Assembly (NCBI GenBank): GCA_001298575.1
Contig: LJCV01000257.1
Location: forward strand, 1 to 57,346
Length of the DNA stretch: 57,346 nucleotides
Reading direction: 5' to 3'
Source: Actinobacteria bacterium OK074
GTDB lineage: Bacteria > Actinomycetota > Actinomycetes > Streptomycetales > Streptomycetaceae
Below are positions 9,110 through 17,592 of this stretch, one piece after another (position 1 is the stretch's first letter; every line of letters starts with the position of its first letter). Position numbers and translations under genes: made by a program. Under the pieces are notes generated by a model, which was not told the DNA's origin, ran no database searches, and was given only the letters and a program-made list of their open reading frames with translations.

Positions 9110-9128
9110 TAACCGTCTTAGACGGTTA
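9110..9128. promoter_or_regulatory. Perfect 19-bp palindrome, probable operator
   Basis: TAACCGTCTTAGACGGTTA is a perfect inverted repeat (9-bp arms, one central base) in the 48-bp gap between the haloacetate-dehalogenase-like gene and the divergent CGNR gene. It overlaps both promoters, so one bound dimer could control both directions. The CGNR protein next to it is the obvious candidate binder. Confidence 0.65.
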
Positions 9129-9135
9129 AGCTAAC

Positions 9136-9756
9136 GTGCACAATGGAGGCGTGGCAACGGACGGCATATGGATCTGGGACGGCGGGCGGGTCTGCCTGGA
9201 CTTCACCAACACCCTCCGCTACCGGTGGCGGACCGCGCCACAGGAGACTCTCCGGAACCCGGACGACCTGGTCCTGTGGCTTCAGCAGGCCGGCCTGCTC
9301 ACACCGGGCTCCCACGACAGCGCCGATGCCGCCGTCCTGGCGTCGGGCCGACGACTGCGCGAGACGGTCGACCGGGCCGTACTCGCGGTCGCCGACAACC
9401 GGCTGCCCTTGTCCGGCGACATCACCATGCTCAACCGATCAGCGGCGCAGGCTCCTCGACCCGCCTCGCAGATCGCCGTCACGGACGGGCGCCTGGAGAG
9501 CGCCGGAACCGCGAGCATCGCCGCCGACGCCACGGCCGCGCTGGCGCTGATCGCCCAGGACGCCGTCGATCTGCTCCTGTCCGCCGAGATCCGGCGGGTA
9601 CGCGTCTGCGGCGCGGCCGAATGCGCCCTGCGCTTCGTGGACCGCTCCCCCGCCCGCAACCGCCGCTGGTGCTCCATGTCCCGCTGCGGCAACCGCACGA
9701 AGGTCCGCCTCCACCAGGCCCGGGCCAGACGGAGTGAGGACACCCCGGCAGACTGA
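9136..9756 (+). CDS. CGNR zinc-finger / ABATE-domain regulator
   Basis: A 206-residue protein with an N-terminal ABATE-type domain (RVCLDFTNTLRYR near residue 18) and a C-terminal treble-clef zinc finger: VRVCGAAECALRFVD, then NRRWCSMSRCGNRTKVRLH. The four metal cysteines are visible, together with the CGNR signature. Family members are thought to be stress-linked DNA-binding regulators. GTG at 9136 has no ribosome site and lies just after the palindrome, so leaderless translation is likely; GTG at 9151 is the alternative. It is divergent from the hydrolase at 8215-9087, its probable target. Confidence 0.85.
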   Translation: MHNGGVATDGIWIWDGGRVCLDFTNTLRYRWRTAPQETLRNPDDLVLWLQQAGLLTPGSHDSADAAVLASGRRLRETVDRAVLAVADNRLPLSGDITMLNRSAAQAPRPASQIAVTDGRLESAGTASIAADATAALALIAQDAVDLLLSAEIRRVRVCGAAECALRFVDRSPARNRRWCSMSRCGNRTKVRLHQARARRSEDTPAD

Positions 9757-9789
9757 GCCCCAAGAGCTCCCGGCACCACCGCACTCAGT

Positions 9790-10299
9790 TCACTCGGTGG
9801 ACCTCAGACGAAAGGCCGGGCCGGGGATGCTTTCGATGTCTTCCGGCTGTACGGCGTGGCCCTGGTCGCAGCGGATCCGGGCGTCGACGTGCGCGCCGCA
9901 TCCACGGTGCCTGGACAGCATGGCCGGGCCCTCCGGGTCGGCGCGGTAGCGGTCGCCCCACTGCAACAGCCCCATCACGGCCGGGACCAGATCCACGCCC
10001 TTGGGGGTGATCACGTACTTCGGCCGGCTCCGCGAGCCCGGCTCCTTGTAGGTCTCGGTGGCCAGGATCCCTTCCTCCACGAGCATCCGAAGCCGCGCCG
10101 CGAGGAGGTTGCGGGGACAGCCGAGGACGCGTTCGAACTCGCTGAAACGGGACGAGCCGTAATAGACCTCGCGCAGGATCAGGATCGTCCACTTCTCGCC
10201 CACGACCTCAAGGGTCCGGGCGATCGAGCAGTTCGACGCGTCCCGGTCGAGTCGGGGGTCCACGCCGGCGTCCCGCAGAGCTTCGGTCGTTGCATCCAT
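9790..10299 (-). CDS. HxlR-family winged-helix regulator
   Basis: A 169-residue HxlR/DUF24 regulator. Characteristic segments are SIARTLEVVGEKWTILILRE (residues about 25-45), FSEFERVLGCPRNLLAARLR and LVEEGILATETY, then a wing and the PKGVDLVPAVMGLLQWGDRY helix. The C-terminal tail carries CGAHVDARIRC, a cysteine pair seen in several HxlR proteins that bind metal or sense redox state. The ATG at 10299 precedes an inverted repeat at 10319-10342, and the gene is divergent from the MDR reductase. The same repeat recurs before the esterase at 13386, so this protein probably controls at least three genes including itself. Confidence 0.88.
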   Translation of the reverse strand: MDATTEALRDAGVDPRLDRDASNCSIARTLEVVGEKWTILILREVYYGSSRFSEFERVLGCPRNLLAARLRMLVEEGILATETYKEPGSRSRPKYVITPKGVDLVPAVMGLLQWGDRYRADPEGPAMLSRHRGCGAHVDARIRCDQGHAVQPEDIESIPGPAFRLRSTE

Positions 10300-10318
10300 G
10301 GGGTGATTCTAACCCCAC

Positions 10319-10342
10319 CTGAGTTTACTTTTCCATACTCAG
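10319..10342. promoter_or_regulatory. CTGAGT-N12-ACTCAG operator, copy 1 (HxlR)
   Basis: A 24-bp inverted repeat of the form CTGAGT-N12-ACTCAG with an AT-rich centre (TTTACTTTTCCATA) lies in the divergent HxlR/MDR gap. The same element with one changed base is at 13281-13304. The identity continues downstream so that 10319-10374 and 13281-13336 match at 51 of 56 positions. A strongly conserved spacer-plus-palindrome at two promoters is good evidence for a shared regulator. Confidence 0.7.
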
Positions 10343-10458
10343 CAAGTAGCGTCATGGTCGGCACATCAACCCGGTCGCACGAGCAAACGGGCGCGCAGGG
10401 GGACCTGCCGCAAGAATCGCATCAACCACCCGGACACCCGCACAGGAAGGCCGCCGGC

Positions 10459-11472
10459 ATGAAGGCGTTCGTCGTCGAGAAGTACGGCAAGGACGGCGTA
10501 CGCGCCGCAGAGGTACCCGAGCCCACCGTCGGAGACCGCGACGTCCTGGTCAGAGTGGGCGCCGCCAGCATCAACCCGCTGGACAAGATGGTCCGCAACG
10601 GGGAGTTCAAGCAGCTGCTGAAGTACAAGCTTCCGTTCGTGCTCGGCCACGACGTGGCGGGCGTGGTGACGCGGGTCGGTTCCGCCGTACACGGCTTCGA
10701 GGTCGGCGACGAGGTCTACGCCCGCCCGCGCGACCTGCGGGTCGGGGGCTTCGCGGAGTTCATCGCGATCGACGTGGACGATGTCGCGCCCAAGCCGGCC
10801 TCACTCTCCCTTCAGGAGGCGGCCGCGGTGCCGCTGGTGGCCCTGACCGCCTGGCAGATCCTCGTCGAGCGCGCGCACGTGAAGCCGGGGCAGAAAGTGC
10901 TCGTCCACGCCGGAGCCGGCGGCCTCGGGTCGACGGTCATCCAGCTCGCCAAGCACCTCGGCGCCACGGTGGCAACGACCGCGAACACCAGGTCCGAGGA
11001 GTTGGTCAGGAGCCTCGGCGCCGACGTCGTCGTCGACTACACCAAGGAAGACTTCTCCAAGGCGCTCTCGGGCTACGACCTGGTGCTGGACTCCCTGGGC
11101 GGGGCGAACCTCGAGAAGTCACTGACCGTACTGAAGCCCGGCGGCCTGGCCATCAGCGTCGTCGGCCCGCCCGACGCCGGTTTCGCCAAGCAGCTCGGCG
11201 CCCCCGCCGTCATGGGCCTGGTCATGAACACCCTCAGCCGCAAGATCCGCAAGCAGGCCAAAAGGCTCGGCGTGCGCTACCAGTTCCTCTTCATGCAGGC
11301 CAACGGCTCCCAGCTGCGCAAGCTCGGCGCCCTCTACGACAGCGGAAAGCTCCGCCCGGTCATCGACAGCACCTTCCCCTTCGACCAGACGCTTGAGGCG
11401 ATGGCACACGTCGAGCAGGGCCGCACCAAGGCCGGCAAGGTCGTGGTCTCCATGGGTCCCGCCAACGACTGA
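10459..11472 (+). CDS. MDR-superfamily NAD(P)-dependent quinone/alkenal reductase
   Basis: A 337-residue medium-chain reductase. The GroES-like N-terminal half holds NPLDKMVRNGEF and LGHDVAGVV, without the GHE zinc ligand. The Rossmann part carries VLVHAGAGGLGSTVIQLAKH, the AGAGGVG-type motif of zinc-free quinone oxidoreductases. The reaction is probably NADPH reduction of a quinone, enone or similar electrophile. ATG at 10459 has AGGAAGG eight bases upstream. Upstream is an inverted repeat shared with the esterase promoter, and the divergent HxlR protein is the likely repressor. HxlR/quinone-reductase pairs elsewhere respond to reactive electrophiles, which fits. Confidence 0.88.
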   Translation: MKAFVVEKYGKDGVRAAEVPEPTVGDRDVLVRVGAASINPLDKMVRNGEFKQLLKYKLPFVLGHDVAGVVTRVGSAVHGFEVGDEVYARPRDLRVGGFAEFIAIDVDDVAPKPASLSLQEAAAVPLVALTAWQILVERAHVKPGQKVLVHAGAGGLGSTVIQLAKHLGATVATTANTRSEELVRSLGADVVVDYTKEDFSKALSGYDLVLDSLGGANLEKSLTVLKPGGLAISVVGPPDAGFAKQLGAPAVMGLVMNTLSRKIRKQAKRLGVRYQFLFMQANGSQLRKLGALYDSGKLRPVIDSTFPFDQTLEAMAHVEQGRTKAGKVVVSMGPAND

Positions 11473-11714
11473 GACGCGGCCGGCAACAGCCCCTCCGTTC
11501 CGGCACGGTCATCAGAGGACGACCCCGTTGGCGGTCCACATCGCACCTATGCCGCGGAGAGCTGCAGTTGCAGGGGTTCGGGTCATTCAGCACGCCGTAT
11601 GCCCGCGGCACAGCGCGGCGCGCGGCTTTGGATGCCCGCGCGAAGTGTGCCCTGCCGCCCCACATCCCGGCAGATCGTTCCTCGCCACCACTCGGTCCAG
11701 AACGCGCACAACCG

Positions 11715-11745
11715 CGACCACGGCGGCACCCTGCCGCCGTGGTCG
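11715..11745 (+). terminator. Hairpin: 14-bp perfect stem, 3-nt loop
   Basis: CGACCACGGCGGCA, loop CCC, then the exact reverse complement. It lies 240 nt after the MDR stop, before the pseudogene. No T-tract follows, as is usual for Streptomyces terminators. The intervening 11473-11714 shows no recognisable gene. Confidence 0.5.
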
Positions 11746-11954
11746 ATGAGATCCGGCTCTGCACGGACGCGGTCAGACCGCTCCCATCAGCGGCAAACCG
11801 GCTGTCATGGACAGTATGGCTGCCGCATGGCTCCCGGCCCGGTCGAACATCTGCCGCGGCAGTCCGCGAGGCCATACGTTCCCGTTTCGTCGACGCGCGG
11901 CCCTTCTTGCCCCTCCCCTCGCGCAAGGCAATGTCCTGCTCACGGCGGACGTGT

Positions 11955-12797
11955 TCAGGACGGCAGCGTCCGTCCGCCGAGCGACGCACGTTGCCAGGTG
12001 GGAGTGCGGCCCTTGTCGACCAGGGCGGCCCGGACGCCCTCCAGGAAGTCCGGCGTGCGGATGGTCGTGCGCGTGAGGGCGAGTTGGGCCTCCAGACACT
12101 CGCGCAACGTGCGCTGTCTGTCGGGCCGGCGGGGCGTGGGTGATCTCCAGGCTCTGCGGCGAGGCGGACTCCAGGGCGCCCAACGCGGCTGCCGCGCAAG
12201 GGGTGTCAAGGTGACGCCGGCGTTTGTCGATCTCCCCGAGGGTCGACGCGCCGAAAGCCCAGTCCACATCCCCGCGAACCTCCGCCAGCCTGCTCTCCGC
12301 CACCGGGGAACGGCCGGCGAGACGGTTCAGGACGACGTCCACCGGCTCATCGGGGCTGTCGGCCAGGGCGTCCCCCGCCGTGTCCAGCAGGTCCGCGGGA
12401 ACGAAATGCGTGGCCAGCCCCGTGCACAGGGCGTCGGCCGCGTCGATCCTCTGCCCGGTCAGTCCCAGGTACATGCCGATCGCGCCGGGCAGCCTCGGCA
12501 GGAAGTAGCCGGCCCCGATGTCCGGGAAGAACCCGATCCCGGTCTCGGGCATCGCCAGCGCCGCGCGTTCGGTGACGTCACGGAAGCCACCATGGACCGA
12601 CAGCCCCAGCCCGCCGCCCACCCCCCCCCGAGCACCACGGCGGACAGCGGTGCGTGCTCCCATGAGGCGAGCGCACGGTCGATGGAGGAGACCATGTCTG
12701 CGGTCGGGGCGTTGAGCGCCCTGGGCCGGTTCAACAGGATGCGGCCGACGCCCCGGTGAGTGTCGGCGGAGATCTCGGCCGCTGCGGTATCAGGCAT
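11955..12797 (-). pseudogene. 3-hydroxyisobutyryl-CoA hydrolase / enoyl-CoA hydratase-like, broken
   Basis: The N-terminus (GVGRILLNRPRALNA) starts at ATG 12797 and breaks at a run of nine G (minus strand) near 12621-12629. A second frame continues with GGLGLSVHGGFRDVTERAAL, MPETGIGFFPDIGAGYFLPR and later DVDWAFGASTLGEIDK. A third frame supplies the C-terminus (QRTLRECLEAQLALTRTT, TPDFLEGVRAALVDKGR). The order matches 3-hydroxyisobutyryl-CoA hydrolases of valine breakdown, which carry the GIGFFPDVG segment. About 60 residues with the first oxyanion strand and the GGD motif are deleted at the G-run, so even with the frame restored the enzyme would be inactive. Confidence 0.8.
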
Positions 12798-12883
12798 GGC
12801 TCGTCATCTCGTCCCCCGCGGACCTGGCTGTCGTGGCCATCACGTTCCTTGACCCGCTGTCGGCGCCGCGGGCTTGAGGGGAA

Positions 12884-13130
12884 GGCACCAGGCACCTCAA
12901 GATCCTTGCACAAGGCGCGGAGCGCCTCGACGAGCTTACCGGCGGCCACGGCGGGGCCGGGGCACCGCCTTCGCCCCCGCCCTGGACGCGTTCGCCGCCG
13001 GCACCCCACGCTCCAGGTCGAACTCATCACCGCGACACGGCAACTCGCCCTGCGCCCGTCCGGTTTCGATCCCGCTCTCGTCATCGGCGTTCCCTCCAGC
13101 AGCCGCCTTGCGACCGAGCACCTCACCGAC
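12884..13130 (+). pseudogene. LysR-family regulator fragment
   Basis: Plus-strand pieces in two frames read GTRHLKILAQGAERLDELTG, the linker helix after a LysR HTH, and then HPTLQVELITATRQLALRPS with FDPALVIGVPSSSRLATEHL, the start of a LysR effector domain. The HTH domain itself and the rest of the effector domain are missing, and the two pieces are out of frame. It is a decayed regulator fragment directly upstream of the esterase promoter. Confidence 0.6.
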
Positions 13131-13280
13131 TGCACGACCTCGCACTGGATCAGAGAGACCACGTCTCGCCCCCGGCCTCCAGGGCCCGGGACGGTTGCGC
13201 CGTTGGACGTCCCCGGTCGAGATGGGGCCCTCTCCGATGCCCTGAAGTGCCTCCTCCCATCCATGAGGCTGACATCACAT

Positions 13281-13304
13281 CTGAGTTTACTTTTCTATAC
13301 TCAG
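13281..13304. promoter_or_regulatory. CTGAGT-N12-ACTCAG operator, copy 2
   Basis: Same 24-bp inverted repeat as at 10319-10342 with one C-to-T change, 81 nt before the esterase ATG. The conserved block continues to 13336. It places the esterase in the regulon of the HxlR protein encoded at 9790-10299. Confidence 0.7.
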
Positions 13305-13385
13305 CCAGTAGCGTCATGACCAGCACATCAACCCGGCTGCCGCAGGGGAACCCGGCACGGCACCCGCCCGAGAAGGAGCACCACC

Positions 13386-14297
13386 ATGGGAGTAAGCCCA
13401 GAGGCACACGAGTTCGCGGAGTTTCTCGCGAGTGTGAGCGCGAAGGCGGCGACACCGGGCCTCGACCTGGCCGTCATCCGCGACATCATCGACTCGAACC
13501 ACAAGGCGTCGACCGAGCCGGAAGGCGTCACCTACGCCGAGGTCGACGCGGGCGGCGTCCCCGCGCTGTGGGCCATCCCCGAGGGGGCCGATCCCGACCG
13601 CGCGCTGCTGCACTTCCACTTCGGTGGTTCTGTCACGGCCTCCATGCACTCCGACCGCAAGGCCGCGGGCCACATCGCGAAGGCGGCCGGCGCCCGCTCG
13701 CTGGTCGTGGACTTCCGTCTGGCGCCCGAACACCCCTACCCGGCGCAGCTCGACGACGCCGAGACCGCCTACCGGTGGCTGCTCGCCCAGGGCTACGAGC
13801 CGCGGAACATCGGCAGCACGGGCCACTCGATCGGCGGCACCCTCGCGGTGATGCTGCCGCTGCGCCTGCTCGCCAAGGGCGAGGCCACCCCCGGCGCGAT
13901 CGTCAGCGTCTCCCCCTGGACCGACCTCACCATCCAGAACCCGGCCGTGGACGCCAACGAGGCCAACGACAAGATCCTCAGCCGGGGCACGCTGGAGTTC
14001 TTCCGCGGAGCCTGGCTGCAGGATCCCGCCGTGGACTTCGCCGACCCGCAGATCAGCCTCGTGCACGCCGACCTGACCGGCCTGCCGCCCACGCTCGTCC
14101 ACTACGGCGAGTACGAGACCCTCGCCGACGACGGCGCCCAGCTCGGCCGCCGCCTCGCGGACTTCAAGGTCACCACCGAGACCCACACGATGCCCGAAGG
14201 GCAGCATTCGTTCATCCTGGGCGCCGGACGCGTACCCGAGGTGGACCAGGCCATCGGGCAGATGGGCCAGTGGCTCCGCAAGCACCTCGGCGCGTGA
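13386..14297 (+). CDS. HSL-family (bHSL) alpha/beta hydrolase, esterase
   Basis: A 303-residue serine esterase of the hormone-sensitive-lipase group. The oxyanion motif is HFHFGG at 76-81 (HGGG variant), the hallmark RLAPEHPYPA follows at 111-120, and the nucleophile is Ser148 in GHSIGG. A late GQHSFIL gives the catalytic His, and YGEYETLADD supplies the acid region. There is no signal peptide, so it acts in the cytoplasm on short acyl or lactone esters. It is preceded by the duplicated HxlR-type operator and followed by a strong hairpin, so it forms its own transcription unit. Co-regulation with the quinone-type reductase at 10459 suggests both work on one electrophilic ester or lactone stress compound. 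Confidence 0.88.
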   Translation: MGVSPEAHEFAEFLASVSAKAATPGLDLAVIRDIIDSNHKASTEPEGVTYAEVDAGGVPALWAIPEGADPDRALLHFHFGGSVTASMHSDRKAAGHIAKAAGARSLVVDFRLAPEHPYPAQLDDAETAYRWLLAQGYEPRNIGSTGHSIGGTLAVMLPLRLLAKGEATPGAIVSVSPWTDLTIQNPAVDANEANDKILSRGTLEFFRGAWLQDPAVDFADPQISLVHADLTGLPPTLVHYGEYETLADDGAQLGRRLADFKVTTETHTMPEGQHSFILGAGRVPEVDQAIGQMGQWLRKHLGA

Positions 14298-14349
14298 GCG
14301 AAAGCCGCGCCTGACGTCAGGTCTGCCCGCCAGGCCGCCGCACCACCGC

Positions 14350-14384
14350 GATGCCGGTGACCGGGTTCACCGGTCACCGGCATC
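14350..14384 (+). terminator. Hairpin: 15-bp perfect stem, 5-nt loop
   Basis: GATGCCGGTGACCGG, loop GTTCA, then the exact reverse complement, 52 nt after the esterase stop. The stem is perfect and isolates the esterase from the downstream CoA ligase. Confidence 0.75.
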
Positions 14385-14478
14385 CTGCTCGACCACGCCG
14401 ACCGGCATACGGTACGTGTGTCCGACACCGTTCCGCCCGCAACCACACCACCGTCCCGATGCCACAAAGGAGTGCGCG

Positions 14479-16368
14479 ATGGGAACGTACGAGGATGTCT
14501 TCCGCGCCAGTACCGAGGACCCGGAGCGCTTCTGGCTGAAGGCGGCGGAAGGCATCGACTGGGATGTCGCCCCGCGCCGCGCCCTGGACTCCTCGGGCGC
14601 GCCCTTCTACCGCTGGTTTCCCGACGGACGGCTCAACGTCTGTTTCAACGCACTCGACCGGCACGTCGAGGCCGGCCGGGGTGAACAGCCCGCACTCGTC
14701 TACGACTCACCCGTGACCGACACCCGCCGCACCTACACCTACGCGCAGTTGAGAGACGAGGTGGCGGCCTTCGCCGGAGCACTGGCGGGGCTCGGCGTGG
14801 GGCACGGCGACCGGGTCGTCATCTACATGCCGATGGTCCCCGAAGCCGCTGTCGCGATGCTGGCCTGCGCACGGATCGGCGCGGTGCACTCGGTCGTCTT
14901 CGGCGGGTTCGCCCCGCGCGAACTCGCCCTGCGCATCGACGACGCGGCCCCCAAGGTCGTGGTCTCCGCCTCGTGCGGCATCGAGGGCAAGCGTGTGATC
15001 GCGTACAAGCCGCTGCTCGACCGGGCGATCGAACTCGCGGTCCACAAACCGCAGAAGAGTGTGATCCTGCAACGCCCGCAGGAACCGGCCGAGTTGGGGC
15101 CCGATGATCTCGACTGGGCGGATCTGGTCGCCGCCGCGCAGCCGGCCGGCTGTGTTCCCGTGCCCGCCACCGATCCCCTCTACATCCTCTACACGTCCGG
15201 AACGACCGGAAAACCCAAGGGAGTCGTCCGCGACTGCGGCGGCTACGCGGTCGCCCTGCACTGGTCGATGGGCGCCGTCTACGACGTGGGCCCGGGCGAG
15301 ACCATGTTCACGGGCTCCGACGTCGGCTGGGTCGTCGGGCACTCGTACATCGTCTACGCACCCCTGCTGGCCGGCGCCACGACCATCCTGTACGAGGGCA
15401 AGCCGGTCGGCACCCCGGACGCCGGCCAGTTCTGGCGCGTGGCCGCCGAGCACCGGGCCAAGACCATGTTCACCGCCCCCACCGCCTTCCGGGCCATCCG
15501 CAAGGAGGACCCGAAGGGAGCGCTCACGGCCGACCACGACCTGGGCGGCCTGCGCCACCTCTTCCTCGCCGGCGAGCGCCTCGACCCCGAGACCTACCAC
15601 TGGGCGAGCACCCTCCTGGGCATCCCGGTGATCGACCACTGGTGGCAGACCGAGACCGGCTGGCCCATCGTCGCCAACCCGGTCGGCATCGAGACCGCTC
15701 CCCTCAAGCCCGGCTCGTCCACCCGCCCGCTCCCGGGCTGGGACGTCCGCGTCCTCGACGCCTCGGGCGAGCCCGTGCCCGCCGGCGTCGACGGCGCGAT
15801 CGTCGTGAAGCTCCCCCTGCCGCCCGGCGCACTGCCCACTCTCTGGAACGACGACGAGCGCTATGTCGCGTCCTACCTCTCTGCCTACGACGGCTACTAC
15901 CTCACCGGCGACAGCGGCCACATCGACGCCGACGGCTATGTCTTCGTCATGGGCCGCACCGACGACGTCATCAACGTCGCGGGACACCGGCTGTCCACCG
16001 GCAGCATGGAGGAGGCCCTGGCCGCCCACCCCGACGTCGCCGAATGCGCCGTCATCGGCGTAGCCGACGAACTCAAGGGCCAGATCCCGCGCGGCCTGGT
16101 CGTCCTGAAAGCCGGCATCAGCCGCGACGCGAGCGAGGTCGAGGCCGAACTCGTCCAGCTCGTACGGACACGCATCGGAGCCGTCGCCTCCCTCAAGGAC
16201 GTCACGGTCGTGGCCGCCCTGCCCAAGACCCGCTCGGGCAAGATCCTGCGCAAGACCATGCGAGGCATCGCCGACGGCCACGACGAGCCCATCCCCTCCA
16301 CCGTCGACGACCCCGCCGTCATCGAAACCCTGCGCCCTGTCCTCCGCCGCGCCGATCGCACGCCGTGA
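14479..16368 (+). CDS. prpE: Acyl-CoA synthetase, propionyl-/acetyl-CoA synthetase type
   Basis: A 629-residue AMP-forming CoA ligase of the acetyl/propionyl-CoA synthetase branch. Motifs in order: IGAVHSVVFGGFAP, phosphate loop YTSGTTGKPKG, WWQTETGWP, YYLTGDSG and VAGHRLSTGSMEE, and the acylated-lysine motif RSGKILRK with Lys near 588. The length fits PrpE rather than medium-chain ligases. The acyl pocket cannot be read safely, so acetate, propionate or another short acid is possible. ATG at 14479 follows AAAGGAG. The deposited symbol is therefore a best guess. The acid activated here could come from the surrounding esterase and amidase. Confidence 0.88.
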   Translation: MGTYEDVFRASTEDPERFWLKAAEGIDWDVAPRRALDSSGAPFYRWFPDGRLNVCFNALDRHVEAGRGEQPALVYDSPVTDTRRTYTYAQLRDEVAAFAGALAGLGVGHGDRVVIYMPMVPEAAVAMLACARIGAVHSVVFGGFAPRELALRIDDAAPKVVVSASCGIEGKRVIAYKPLLDRAIELAVHKPQKSVILQRPQEPAELGPDDLDWADLVAAAQPAGCVPVPATDPLYILYTSGTTGKPKGVVRDCGGYAVALHWSMGAVYDVGPGETMFTGSDVGWVVGHSYIVYAPLLAGATTILYEGKPVGTPDAGQFWRVAAEHRAKTMFTAPTAFRAIRKEDPKGALTADHDLGGLRHLFLAGERLDPETYHWASTLLGIPVIDHWWQTETGWPIVANPVGIETAPLKPGSSTRPLPGWDVRVLDASGEPVPAGVDGAIVVKLPLPPGALPTLWNDDERYVASYLSAYDGYYLTGDSGHIDADGYVFVMGRTDDVINVAGHRLSTGSMEEALAAHPDVAECAVIGVADELKGQIPRGLVVLKAGISRDASEVEAELVQLVRTRIGAVASLKDVTVVAALPKTRSGKILRKTMRGIADGHDEPIPSTVDDPAVIETLRPVLRRADRTP

Positions 16369-16560
16369 ACGGCTGCCCCGGGACATGAGCCACGGGGAGC
16401 ACGATCCACACCGACGGACGTCGCCGCCGATCACCTCGCACGCGCTGGACAGTTCGACGACTCTGGCTGACAACCGTGCCGACCGCCCGCACCGTGCCCG
16501 TGTCCACGGTGATCCGCCCAGGGAAATCACCGTCAAGTCCAGCGAGGTGTACGCCACGCG

Positions 16561-16749
16561 ATGGCGGGCCTCGGCGCGTGGGACCGCACGGCCAACGAGA
16601 CCGGGTGGACCGCGTTGCTCGACGAGCGGCGCGGCGGCCCGGACGTCTCCCCGTACGCCGCCCCGGCCCGCGCGGAGGATCTGTCCGGGCTGCCCCCGGC
16701 CTTCCCCGGCCTCGGCTCGGCCGACTGCCGCTGCTGGTTGCTGGAATGA
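16561..16749 (+). pseudogene. HSL-type esterase, C-terminal fragment
   Basis: The frame reads NETGWTALLDERRGGPDVS followed by PYAAPARAEDLSGLPPAFPG. This is the segment of bHSL esterases between the nucleophile and the catalytic Asp (the SPYAAPAR-DLSGLPPAF block). The upstream nucleophile part and the downstream Asp/His part are gone. The rest of 16369-16858 shows no further gene. A degenerate paralogue of the esterase type at 13386 is the simplest reading. Confidence 0.6.
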
Positions 16750-16858
16750 CCGGTCGCGCTCGCCCGTGTTCGTTGCCGGTCGAGTCACCCCTACCCGCGG
16801 CTGTCCTGGCAGGGATGACGTCTTGGCGATGTGGGAGCGTGAACAGGTGGTCCGAGGG

Positions 16859-17557
16859 TCAGGATCCGGTGCCGTAGCGGCTGAGCATGAGGGCGACGGC
16901 CTCGTCCACGATCGCGGCGTCGGTGGGGTTGGGCGGGACGAAGTCGGTCCGTACGAGCTGGGGCCACAGGAACTGGGCGCAGATCATGCCGAGGAACTGC
17001 TCGGCGACTTCGGCCGCCGACTGTGGCTGTCCGTCGGCCGAACGGAAGTCGAGTGTGCCGGCCTGTGCCTCGGCGTCCAGGTAGTCGCGGAGCCGGTCGA
17101 AGAAGGGTCCGCGGTCGATGGCGAAGCCGGTGCCGACGATGTCGGCGAGTTCCGGCATCTGGGGCAGCTCGGTGATGATGAGGCGGCACAGCGCCGCCGT
17201 GCCCGGCCGCGCGACCAGGCAGGCGTAGTCACGGCCGATGTGGTCCAGACCGTACCGGGGATCACCGGGCGGGGGCGGTTCGGCGTACTCCACATCCAGC
17301 TGCCACTGTTCTGAGGTGACGGCCGCGAACAGCGCGGCCTTGGAGGGGTACCGCTTGAAGAGGGTGCCGGTGGAGACGCGGGCCTCCTTGGCGATCTGAG
17401 CCAGGGAGGTCTTGTCGTATCCCCGGGCGAGGAAGAGGTCGCGGGCGGCGCGGACAATACGCGCACGGTTCTCCGCCTTGATCTGCGCGTGATACCCGGC
17501 CTGGCACGCATCGCCACCGGTTTCCGCTCGGTCACGGTCCGCCACCGACATACCCAC
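16859..17557 (-). CDS. TetR-family transcriptional regulator
   Basis: A 232-residue TetR protein. The HTH is at about residues 30-75 (RIVRAARDLFLARGYDKTSL, EARVSTGTLFKRYPSKAALF), and the ligand domain contains TAALCRLIITELPQMPEL. The ATG at 17557 leaves 35 bp to the SDR gene upstream in the same direction, so both are probably on one message with the SDR first. Two palindromes before the SDR (18376-18442) are the likely operators. This gives a self-limiting SDR-regulator operon induced by a small ligand. Confidence 0.88.
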   Translation of the reverse strand: MGMSVADRDRAETGGDACQAGYHAQIKAENRARIVRAARDLFLARGYDKTSLAQIAKEARVSTGTLFKRYPSKAALFAAVTSEQWQLDVEYAEPPPPGDPRYGLDHIGRDYACLVARPGTAALCRLIITELPQMPELADIVGTGFAIDRGPFFDRLRDYLDAEAQAGTLDFRSADGQPQSAAEVAEQFLGMICAQFLWPQLVRTDFVPPNPTDAAIVDEAVALMLSRYGTGS

Positions 17558-17592
17558 GCCCCCTCGCCCGTCTCCCGGCCGCGTCCCCGCTG

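Noticed and set aside
14707..16788. 693-codon open frame on the minus strand opposite the CoA ligase.
   Set aside because: Antisense shadow of prpE; composition is Gly/Asp/Arg/Val-rich with no domain.
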